Assembly (NCBI GenBank): GCA_050740975.1
Contig: JBOIEE010000251.1
Coordinates: 1 to 10,857, forward strand
Source: JBOHHR01 sp050740975
GTDB taxonomy: Bacteria; Pseudomonadota; Gammaproteobacteria; JBOHHR01
Direction of reading: 5' to 3'
DNA length: 10,857 nt
The position numbers and the translations under genes were made by a program. Positions 1 through 6,325 of the stretch are shown here, one piece after another; positions within the stretch are counted from its first letter, which is position 1, and every line of letters starts with the position of its first letter. A model generated the notes under the pieces. The model saw nothing but the letters and a program-made list of their open reading frames with translations, was not told the origin of the DNA and searched no databases.

Positions 1-2
1 AC

Positions 3-1562
3 GCTTATGAAGAATATGGCGAGAAGTTTGTGGAGCAGTTCAACGGAATGTTCGCGTTTGCGCTTCATGATTCGGTGGGGAAAAAGCTGATCCTTGCGCG
101 GGATCACATCGGTATTAAACCGCTGTATTACGCGGTGGCCAATGGTCACCTCATTTGGGGCTCGGAGATAAAGGCGTTGCTCGCGAGCGGGTTATTGGAG
201 AAAGAACTGGATATAAATGCCCTAGGGGAATTTTTGGCTTGGGAGTATGTTCCTGGGAAACGAACGCTATTTACCAACGTGCGCAAACTGGAGCCGGGCC
301 ACCTTATGGTGTTCAACCTCACGTCAGGCGAATACCGCATTAGCATGTATTGGGATATCCCGGATGATAGAGAACGTCGGAAGGTACCTGATGGTGAATG
401 GACCGCGCTTGTGGAGGATAAGATCAGCCAGTGCGTGCGGCGGCAACTGGTGAGTGATGTTCCTCTCGGGGCCTTTTTATCCGGCGGTGTAGATTCGTCT
501 TTGGTGGTAGCCTCAATGGGTGAGGCGAAGACCTTCAGTATCGGATTCACGGATCCGTCCTACAATGAGCTGAGTTATGCTCGCCGGGTTGCCGCCCACC
601 TTGGTGTGCAGCATAGCTACGAGATAATCGAGCCGTATGTAGTGGATCTATTCGAAAGGCTCATGCATTTCATGGACGATCCGATAGGCGATTTTTCGAT
701 ATTTCCCACTTTTTTAATATCTGAGCTGGCCCGCCAGGAAGTGACCGTGGCGCTGAGCGGTGATGGAGGCGATGAGCTTTTCGGAGGTTATGAGACGTAC
801 GTCGCAGACCAAAGAGCGAGGTATTACCGTTATATCCCCACCGTGCTTAGGAGAAACTTGCTAGAGCCGTGGATACGTTCTCTGAGGCCTCGACCTGAGA
901 AGAAAGGAGCAGTGAACAAACTAAAACGCTTTATGGAAGGGCTCGAGCAGCCATCAACGTTAGCGCATACGCGATGGCGCGTCTTTGCCGGAGAAGCCGT
1001 CAGAAGATGTCTATTCAACGATGACGCCCTAGAGGAAATTACAGTTCCAGTGGAGGATCACATTGCCAGACTCTATGCACAGGCCGGGGACAGGGAGATG
1101 CTGAACCGTAGCTTGTACGTGGATGTAAAAAGCTATTTGGTTGACAACTGCTTGGTCAAGGTTGACCGCATGTCCATGGCCACGTCTCTGGAAACCAGGG
1201 TACCTCTGCTCGATCGAGAGTTGGTGGAACTATCCTTCAGAGTACCGTGCCATCTTAAGGTTAACGGCGGCGCAACAAAGGTATTGCTGAAACAGATCGC
1301 TGAACGCCATGTCCCGAGGGACTGCGTATACCGGCCAAAGGAAGGATTTAGTATTCCCATTAAGAATTGGTTGGGAAGTCAGTTTCGCCATGTACTGGAG
1401 AATGCGCTCAACCCGGAGCGGATCCGTAATGAGGGTCTGTTTAAGCGTGAGACGATAGCGCGCCTTAAAGAAGAACACTTGTCAGGAAGAGCAAACCACA
1501 GCCATATCCTTTGGTCATTGATCGTGTTTCAATCGTGGCGCAGCATGTGGTATGAGGGCTAA
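3..1562 (+). CDS. asnB: Asparagine synthase-type glutamine amidotransferase (5' partial)
   Basis: This is a class II glutamine amidotransferase of the asparagine synthetase B family. Family members move ammonia from glutamine to an ATP-activated carboxylate; in polysaccharide loci such proteins are thought to amidate uronic acid sugars. The frame is open from the window edge, so the gene starts upstream. 519 residues are visible, and by comparison with E. coli AsnB roughly the first 100-110 are missing, including the N-terminal catalytic cysteine. The visible start still holds the end of the glutaminase domain (NGMFAFALHD and RDHIGIKPLYY). The synthetase domain has the ATP-pyrophosphatase loop SGGVDSS at visible residues 160-166, SGDGGDELFGGY from about 252, VDRMSM at 387-392, ETRVPLLD from 397 and RPKEGF from 444. 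Its TAA stop lies 3 bases before the next gene, indicating an operon. The true substrate (aspartate or a sugar acid) cannot be read from sequence; the surface-glycan neighbours favour a sugar. Confidence 0.93.
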   Translation, partial: AYEEYGEKFVEQFNGMFAFALHDSVGKKLILARDHIGIKPLYYAVANGHLIWGSEIKALLASGLLEKELDINALGEFLAWEYVPGKRTLFTNVRKLEPGHLMVFNLTSGEYRISMYWDIPDDRERRKVPDGEWTALVEDKISQCVRRQLVSDVPLGAFLSGGVDSSLVVASMGEAKTFSIGFTDPSYNELSYARRVAAHLGVQHSYEIIEPYVVDLFERLMHFMDDPIGDFSIFPTFLISELARQEVTVALSGDGGDELFGGYETYVADQRARYYRYIPTVLRRNLLEPWIRSLRPRPEKKGAVNKLKRFMEGLEQPSTLAHTRWRVFAGEAVRRCLFNDDALEEITVPVEDHIARLYAQAGDREMLNRSLYVDVKSYLVDNCLVKVDRMSMATSLETRVPLLDRELVELSFRVPCHLKVNGGATKVLLKQIAERHVPRDCVYRPKEGFSIPIKNWLGSQFRHVLENALNPERIRNEGLFKRETIARLKEEHLSGRANHSHILWSLIVFQSWRSMWYEG

Positions 1563-1565
1563 GCT

Positions 1566-2546
1566 TTGGCTAGTGTACTTGTAACGGGAGCGAGTGGCTT
1601 TACTGGAACCGCGCTTTGCCGTCGGCTAACGGCTGAAGGACAACAGGTCGTCGCATTTGTCAGGCAGACCAGTAATACCCAAGTATTGCAAGAGATGGGC
1701 GTGGAATGCCGCGTAGTTGACATCAAAGATCGCCATGACGTGCAAAGACATTTCGATGGCATTGAGCATGTCTTCCACATCGCAGCCGCATATCGGGCGG
1801 AACATGCTGATGTTGACGAGTTCCGTTTGGTTAACGTCGAGGCGACACGAAACCTATTGGAAGCGGCCAAGACCACCGGTGTGAAAAGGTTTGTTCATTG
1901 CTCGACGGTGGGTGTGCAAGGTGAGATCGAGAAGCCACCGGCGAGTGAGACATACCGAACCAAACCGAATGATCATTACCAGGAATCCAAGCTGGACGGG
2001 GAAAAGCTGGCGTTGCAGTATTTCCGTAATGGCTTGCCGGGTGCTGTCGTGCGACCCGTGGGGATCTATGGCCCGGGAGACACGAGATTCTTGAAGCTGT
2101 TCAAAGCCGTGAGCAAGAATCGCTTCGTGATGATCGGTAGTGGTAACACCCTTTATCATATGACATACATCGATGATCTAATCGATGGCTTCCTCTTGGT
2201 GGGAACAAGGGAAGACGCGATGGCCCAGGTGTTCACGATCGCGGGTGAACGCTACACCACCATACGAGAGCTTGCAAACCTAGTAGCGGACGTTCTAAAC
2301 AAACCACATCCAAGGCTACAAGTGCCGTTCTGGCCTGTTTACTGGGCGTCGGTGGTGTGCGATAAAGTCTGTCGGTTTGTGGGTGTTAATCCACCACTCT
2401 ACCCGCGTCGTGTGGAATTCTTTCAGTTGGATAGGGCCTTTTCCATTGAGAAAGCAAAGCAAGTTCTAGGATACAGACCTAATGTTAGCTTGGTAGAAGG
2501 TTTGCGGCGAACCGCGAAGTGGTATCAGGAACAGGGGCTTGTTTGA
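1566..2546 (+). CDS. NAD-dependent epimerase/dehydratase, extended SDR family
   Basis: This 326-residue protein is an extended short-chain dehydrogenase of the type that epimerises, dehydrates or reduces nucleotide sugars, and it should be cytoplasmic. The N-terminal Rossmann motif is TGASGFTG (residues 7-14). The catalytic set is a Ser-Thr pair at 113-114 and YQESK, giving Tyr138 and Lys142. RPVGIYGPGD (163-172) and MTYIDDLIDG (199-208) are typical of nucleotide-sugar epimerases. The start is TTG: an in-frame stop lies 6 bases upstream, GAGGG at 1554-1558 is a Shine-Dalgarno site 7 bases before it, and no other start precedes the Rossmann motif. It follows the amidotransferase by 3 bases and sits 5 bases before the FAD oxidoreductase start chosen here, so co-transcription is very likely. 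The family also includes hopanoid-associated sugar epimerases and 3-beta-hydroxysteroid dehydrogenase-like enzymes, so the exact substrate is open. Confidence 0.9.
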   Translation: MASVLVTGASGFTGTALCRRLTAEGQQVVAFVRQTSNTQVLQEMGVECRVVDIKDRHDVQRHFDGIEHVFHIAAAYRAEHADVDEFRLVNVEATRNLLEAAKTTGVKRFVHCSTVGVQGEIEKPPASETYRTKPNDHYQESKLDGEKLALQYFRNGLPGAVVRPVGIYGPGDTRFLKLFKAVSKNRFVMIGSGNTLYHMTYIDDLIDGFLLVGTREDAMAQVFTIAGERYTTIRELANLVADVLNKPHPRLQVPFWPVYWASVVCDKVCRFVGVNPPLYPRRVEFFQLDRAFSIEKAKQVLGYRPNVSLVEGLRRTAKWYQEQGLV

Positions 2547-2551
2547 CCCCT
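2533..2551 (+). promoter_or_regulatory. Small hairpin over the epimerase stop codon and Shine-Dalgarno site
   Basis: AGGGG (2533-2537) and CCCCT (2547-2551) are exact complements around a 9-base loop that contains the epimerase TGA stop (2544-2546). AGGGG is also the only convincing ribosome binding site for the next gene. The stem could hide that site until ribosomes finishing the epimerase open it, which would couple translation of the two genes. The pairing is visible; the regulatory role is inference, and a 5-bp stem is weak. Confidence 0.3.
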
Positions 2552-4057
2552 ATGATCGATAGAGAGCCGGCTCGAGCCGCCCGCGCAAGCTACGATCTGA
2601 TCATCGTTGGTGGCGGTATCTATGGATCGATGCTCTTGCTGGAGTCAGCGCGCCGCGGGCTACGCGGTCTGTTAATCGAGAAAAAGGATTTCGGTTCGGG
2701 TACAAGCTTTAACAGCTTGCGAATTATTCATGGCGGGATGCGTTATCTGCAAGCGTTCGATCTCCCGAGATTTTTCGAATCCGTGCGCGAGCGCCGTTGG
2801 TATATGCAAGTTTTCCCTCAGCTCGTGAAGCCACTACCATGTTTAATGCCGCTATACGGTGAGGGCTTGCGCCGAAAATCCGTATTCAGGTTGGCATTGA
2901 TCGTGAACGATGCCCTGTCCGCATCGAGAAACAAGGGGGTACGCAGGGATCAAAAGCTTCCGGCCGGCATGATCATCAGCAGGGAAGACGCACTGCGGCG
3001 TTTTCCCATGCTCGATTCAGCAGGCATGCAAGGAGCGGCAGTATGGTATGACGGTTGTCTGCCGGACTCGCAGCGGCTTCTGATTGAGGTGTTGCGGTGG
3101 TCGTGTGACCTCGGTAGCACGGCGTTGAACTATATGGAAGGTACGCAGTTGGTCAGGGTAGGTGATGTGATAACGGGCGTCGTAGCCAGGGACAATGTTA
3201 CCGGACAGGATCACGAATATAGCGTAGGGGTCGTCATCAACGCCGCGGGGCCTTGGTGTAACGACGTCGTGAAGAGATTTGGCTGCGACCAGCCTAATAT
3301 CTTTCATTCCCTGGCGTGGAATATACTACTCGACTGCGAGCCGAGGACGGAATATGCAGTCGCTGTGACGCCGCGCCGCAGAGCGGCACAAACGTACTTC
3401 GTTCATCCCTGGAAAGGCATGATGTTAGCCGGCACGGGCCATGCTCCCTGGCACGGTGGTGCAGATGATCCCGCGCCCACCCGAGAAATGATCGATCGCT
3501 TCCTCTCCGATCTAAATGCGGCTCTCCCGAAACTCAATATTGGCCGCCGGAACATCCTACACATTTTTTCTGGGTTACTACCGGCAAGAGGCCCGGGAAG
3601 CGCACAGTTAACAAGCCGGCCTGTCTTTGTTGACCACGGGGAACAAGGTGGCCCCCATGGGATATACAGCGTTTCGGGTATCAAGTTCACGACCGCGCGC
3701 GCCGTCGCGCATAGACTACTCAAACGAATCTTCCCGCGGCACCAACCAAGCGATATATATAAGGCGCCTCGTAAGATCAGGGAGGGCAAGGTATCGTATG
3801 ATTTGAACGAGTCGCCTGCTGGCGATTTAGAGTGGGAAGAGCGTCTTCGGGGCATAATCGAAGAAGAATCGGTGCAGCATCTGGATGATCTTATCTTTCG
3901 GCGCACCGGTATTGGGGATAATCCGGGTAGAGCGCACAGCGTGTCGCGCCGTCTATGTAGTCTTTTCAATTGGGATCAGGCGCGTTGTGAGGCGGAGCGG
4001 GACCGCATTGGGAGGTGCATCGATGGGATCCGTTTTGATGATGAAGTAGCTTTTTAG
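2552..4057 (+). CDS. FAD-dependent oxidoreductase, GlpD (glycerol-3-phosphate dehydrogenase)-like
   Basis: This 501-residue flavoprotein belongs to the GlpD/GlpA family, whose members oxidise glycerol-3-phosphate to dihydroxyacetone phosphate at the inner membrane. The FAD motif is GGGIYG (20-25), followed by DFGSGTSFNSLRIIHGGMRY (46-65), the family's signature block, with His60, Arg64 and Tyr65. VINAAGPW (228-235) and SGIKFTTAR (375-383) are further family motifs, and Lys378 aligns with the active-site lysine of GlpD. HLDDLIFRRT (443-452) marks the C-terminal helical domain. By hand alignment, the block usually reading SGVRPL reads SGLLPA (340-345), so the substrate-phosphate arginine of GlpD is Leu343. 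The substrate may therefore not be free glycerol-3-phosphate. Start choice: ATG at 2552 is used here, but TTG at 2543 overlaps the preceding stop and has AGGGG (2533-2537) 5 bases upstream, so it is a real rival that adds three residues. It ends the plus-strand run and faces the glycosyltransferases tail to tail. Confidence 0.85.
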   Translation: MIDREPARAARASYDLIIVGGGIYGSMLLLESARRGLRGLLIEKKDFGSGTSFNSLRIIHGGMRYLQAFDLPRFFESVRERRWYMQVFPQLVKPLPCLMPLYGEGLRRKSVFRLALIVNDALSASRNKGVRRDQKLPAGMIISREDALRRFPMLDSAGMQGAAVWYDGCLPDSQRLLIEVLRWSCDLGSTALNYMEGTQLVRVGDVITGVVARDNVTGQDHEYSVGVVINAAGPWCNDVVKRFGCDQPNIFHSLAWNILLDCEPRTEYAVAVTPRRRAAQTYFVHPWKGMMLAGTGHAPWHGGADDPAPTREMIDRFLSDLNAALPKLNIGRRNILHIFSGLLPARGPGSAQLTSRPVFVDHGEQGGPHGIYSVSGIKFTTARAVAHRLLKRIFPRHQPSDIYKAPRKIREGKVSYDLNESPAGDLEWEERLRGIIEEESVQHLDDLIFRRTGIGDNPGRAHSVSRRLCSLFNWDQARCEAERDRIGRCIDGIRFDDEVAF

Positions 4058-4062
4058 AAACC

Positions 4063-4112
4063 GATCTGGATTGCGTGCAATAACAAGAACAACAAGTACC
4101 CAAATCCAGGTC
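4063..4112. terminator. Imperfect inverted repeat between convergent genes, possible terminator
   Basis: In the 89-base gap between the converging FAD oxidoreductase and glycosyltransferase genes, GATCTGGATT (4063-4072) pairs with AATCCAGGTC (4103-4112) over 10 bp with one G-U pair in RNA. The 30-base loop is long and no T tract follows on either strand, so this is not a textbook intrinsic terminator. The position, just after one stop codon and before the other on the opposite strand, is where a bidirectional terminator would be expected. Confidence 0.3.
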
Positions 4113-4146
4113 ATCGATACAATTACACCCCGGGAAGTTGATAGCC

Positions 4147-5088
4147 TCAGTTGATAACCTTGGCGATGGTGTATTCCTTTATTTGTTTGGCATGGGTAAA
4201 GATTATGATTTCGCCGATTAATCCAATCGCTAGAGCTTGTATCCCCAGGATCATTGCGAGCGAGCTTAAGAGCAGGGCAGGTCTGTTTGCCAAGGCGACC
4301 CCGGCGAATATACGTTCACCGATCACATATAAAGTCAGGATCAAACCCAGCATAAATACCCCTCCACCGATCAGTCCAAAGAAGCGTAACGGTCGTTTGG
4401 TGAATCGGGTAAGAAAAAACACGGTCAGAAATTCAAGCGGGCGTTGAAAATAAATGCCCGGGCGGTAGGCTTTTTGGCTGTGCTTGGTGAGGGCTTGGGC
4501 TATATTGACTTCACTGACTCTGAAGCCGCGCTGATGGGCTAATACTGGCAAGAAACGATATTGATCGCCATAGACACTGATCTCGGAAATCACCTCTCGT
4601 TTGAAAGCCCTGACACCGCACCCGATGTCATGCAGTGGAAGAGAGAACACTTTGCGTAGGATCCAGTTAAAAAACGCTGAGGACATTTGGTTTAGTAAAG
4701 GGTCACTGCGCGGATACCGCCTCGCGACAACCACATCATGGCTGCTTAGCTTTTCAACGACTGTCGCGAGCCCTTCAACCGCCGTCTGTTGATACGCGGG
4801 TAGCGTCAGGATCAATTCCCCGTGTGAGTTTTCGAAACCGACGTTTAGGGCCGTGGATTCACCGTACTTGCGAGCGAGCTGAATGATAGTAAGCCTCTCA
4901 CCCTGTTGCTGAAGAGCACGGAGTTCTGCGAGGACCTCCGGATATTCCCCATCTAAGACGTAAACGATCTCGAAACTTAGGCCAGTCAAGGTAAGGCCGC
5001 GCTTGTATTCCCGAGAAACAGTTGCAACGCCATCGTAATATCGGTCCACGACCGGGATAATTACCGACAAATCACAAGAAATAGCCAT
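4147..5088 (-). CDS. Membrane-anchored family 2 glycosyltransferase with degenerate active site
   Basis: This 313-residue protein has the layout of polyprenyl-phosphate sugar synthases (DPM1/GtrB/ArnC type): an N-terminal GT-A domain opening with LSVIIPV (7-13) and a C-terminal pair of membrane helices (about 235-258 and 270-297). LARKYGEST (71-79) and DIGCGVRAF (154-162) match the equivalent blocks RRNYGQT and DNGCSLKAY in the neighbouring glycosyltransferase. The catalytic positions are altered. The nucleotide-binding DDGS motif reads LDGE (45-48), and the metal-binding DxDLQ motif reads PAYQQ (97-101), so both acidic residues of DxD are gone. The reading frame is intact and otherwise family-like, so this is not a decaying pseudogene. 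It may be inactive, use another mechanism, or act as partner of the canonical enzyme encoded just upstream. Its ATG lies one base after that gene's stop and has no clear Shine-Dalgarno site, which suggests translational coupling. Confidence 0.85.
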   Translation of the reverse strand: MAISCDLSVIIPVVDRYYDGVATVSREYKRGLTLTGLSFEIVYVLDGEYPEVLAELRALQQQGERLTIIQLARKYGESTALNVGFENSHGELILTLPAYQQTAVEGLATVVEKLSSHDVVVARRYPRSDPLLNQMSSAFFNWILRKVFSLPLHDIGCGVRAFKREVISEISVYGDQYRFLPVLAHQRGFRVSEVNIAQALTKHSQKAYRPGIYFQRPLEFLTVFFLTRFTKRPLRFFGLIGGGVFMLGLILTLYVIGERIFAGVALANRPALLLSSLAMILGIQALAIGLIGEIIIFTHAKQIKEYTIAKVIN

Positions 5089-5089
5089 C

Positions 5090-6088
5090 TTAGCTAAAGC
5101 GATTGCTGTCGGGAGGCATAGAATGTACAGCCACCTTTAAAAAGCTTCTCGGCGTTACGTCGCCCGTCCGAAGAATAAGCTCGCCAAGGACACCCCAAAA
5201 CAATAGAATGATCGCAAGAGAAGCATACAGTATGGACAGGCTGAAGAACACAACGCTCGATTCATTGTTCCAAACGCCCGCCAAGAGCGAAACGCTGCTG
5301 ATTAACCAGGCAACTGCGCTCATATAAGCGAATCCGACGAGGGGCTTGAAGGCGAAAGAAAGAATTGCCTTTACGGTGATCAAATCAAGCAACACCTTGT
5401 AGATTCGGGAAAGATTGTACTTTGAGCTTCCGGATCGCCGCGCGTGATGGTTCACCTTTATCTCTGCTATGCTAGACCCCGCGAGCGAGCACATCGCGGG
5501 AATGAATCGATGCATCTCGGCGTACAGCGGTATGCCTTTAATGACATCGCCTCGGTAGGCTTTGAGCGAACATCCGTTGTCTTTAATCGGCACGCCGGTG
5601 ATTTTTCGGATCAACCAGTTTGCCACCAAAGAAGGAAGCCGCCGTGTGATCACCTTGTCTCGGCGCTTATGTCGCCATCCGACCACGATATCGTGACCTT
5701 GGTTTATCTGCTCGATGAACAAGGGTATATCATTGGGGTCATTTTGGAGGTCACCGTCCATGGTAACCAAGATCTTGCCGCGCGCGTGTTCTATTCCTGC
5801 AACCATGGCCGGAGTTTGGCCATAATTGCGCCGAAAAGACAGGATCCGCAGGCGGCGATCGTTCTCAGCGAGCTTTCTTGCTCGAAGCACGGTATCATCG
5901 CGGCTCCCGTCATCGACGAAAAGAATTTCGTAACACAGGTTCAAAGGATCCACAGCACTTACGATCGCGTGGTATAGCGGTGCCACGCTGTCTTCCTCAT
6001 TGTATAGGGGCACGACGATGGAAAGCTGAATTTTTCCCTCTCCCGCAACAGCGCCGAGTTCTAATAGATTTGACTGAAGGCGAATCAC
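5090..6088 (-). CDS. Family 2 glycosyltransferase, polyprenyl-phosphate sugar synthase type
   Basis: This 332-residue enzyme probably transfers a sugar from a nucleotide donor to a polyprenyl phosphate on the cytoplasmic face of the inner membrane. The GT-A domain begins with LSIVVPLYNEEDS (22-34) and has DDGS (59-62) and the metal site DGDLQNDP (111-118), with Asp111 and Asp113 both present. DNGCSLKAYRG (170-180) and RRSGSSKYNLSRIYK (217-231) are motifs shared with GtrB, ArnC and DPM synthases. Two membrane helices follow at about 250-272 and 277-304, as in GtrB-like proteins. The start is GTG at 6086-6088 with a short-spaced GGAGA on the minus strand (6093-6097). It is the first gene of a two-gene minus-strand unit and is divergent from the WecA-like gene. 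A TATACT hexamer on the minus strand (6121-6126) could be a -10 box, but I found no matching -35. The donor sugar is unknown. Confidence 0.92.
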   Translation of the reverse strand: MIRLQSNLLELGAVAGEGKIQLSIVVPLYNEEDSVAPLYHAIVSAVDPLNLCYEILFVDDGSRDDTVLRARKLAENDRRLRILSFRRNYGQTPAMVAGIEHARGKILVTMDGDLQNDPNDIPLFIEQINQGHDIVVGWRHKRRDKVITRRLPSLVANWLIRKITGVPIKDNGCSLKAYRGDVIKGIPLYAEMHRFIPAMCSLAGSSIAEIKVNHHARRSGSSKYNLSRIYKVLLDLITVKAILSFAFKPLVGFAYMSAVAWLISSVSLLAGVWNNESSVVFFSLSILYASLAIILLFWGVLGELILRTGDVTPRSFLKVAVHSMPPDSNRFS

Positions 6089-6165
6089 AGGGTCTCCATA
6101 ATCAACGCCGCAAAAATATTAGTATAAATCAAAAGGCGGAACCGGCGACCAACACTGTGATCCTC

Positions 6166-6179
6166 TCGCAATTTTGCGA
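6166..6179. promoter_or_regulatory. Perfect dyad in the divergent intergenic region, possible operator
   Basis: TCGCAA-TT-TTGCGA is a perfect 6+6 base inverted repeat with a 2-base centre, placed inside the 237-base spacer (6089-6325) between the divergent glycosyltransferase and WecA-like genes. Such a site could bind a dimeric regulator controlling both directions. Nothing else in the spacer is convincing: there are only AT-rich -10-like hexamers without good -35 partners and no small gene. The dyad is short enough to occur by chance. Confidence 0.2.
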
Positions 6180-6325
6180 AGGCCAGGGGGAACCATTAGC
6201 CTATATTGTTGGGTGCGGAAGAACATAGAGGAAGCAATGTGGCGAAGACTCCTGAACTTTTTAAGCCGATGTTTTATCCTATGGCAGCGATAATCATCCA
6301 TTAGTTCGATAGTGCGACACATAAA

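Noticed and set aside
3403..3969. Minus-strand open frame of 188 codons
   Set aside because: It is antisense to the GlpD-like gene, whose family motifs are intact, and its product is arginine- and serine-rich without a recognisable motif.
4136..4156. Direct repeat AGTTGATA, two copies 13 bases apart at the end of the glycosyltransferase gene
   Set aside because: The copies are only 8 bases, one of them overlaps coding sequence, and there are no further copies, so it is probably chance.
4461..4468. GGCGGTAG, identical to the ops core used by the antiterminator RfaH in polysaccharide operons
   Set aside because: It is on the plus strand inside the coding region of the minus-strand glycosyltransferase, with no plus-strand operon leader around it, so it is best read as chance.
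4147..5088. Calling the degenerate glycosyltransferase a pseudogene
   Set aside because: The frame is full length with intact membrane segments and no stops or frameshifts; only the catalytic residues differ, which fits a functional pseudoenzyme better than decay.
5444..5977. Long plus-strand open frame of 177 codons
   Set aside because: It lies opposite a glycosyltransferase with clear catalytic motifs, its product shows no recognisable domain, and it has no convincing ribosome site; it is a shadow of the real gene.
6121..6126. TATACT on the minus strand as the -10 box for the glycosyltransferase pair
   Set aside because: The position is plausible, 33 bases before the start codon, but there is no acceptable -35 hexamer at 16-18 bases and no extended -10 TG, so I do not list it as a promoter.
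6202..6207. TATATT on the plus strand as a -10 box for the WecA-like gene
   Set aside because: There is no -35-like hexamer at suitable spacing, and it lies far from the start codon.
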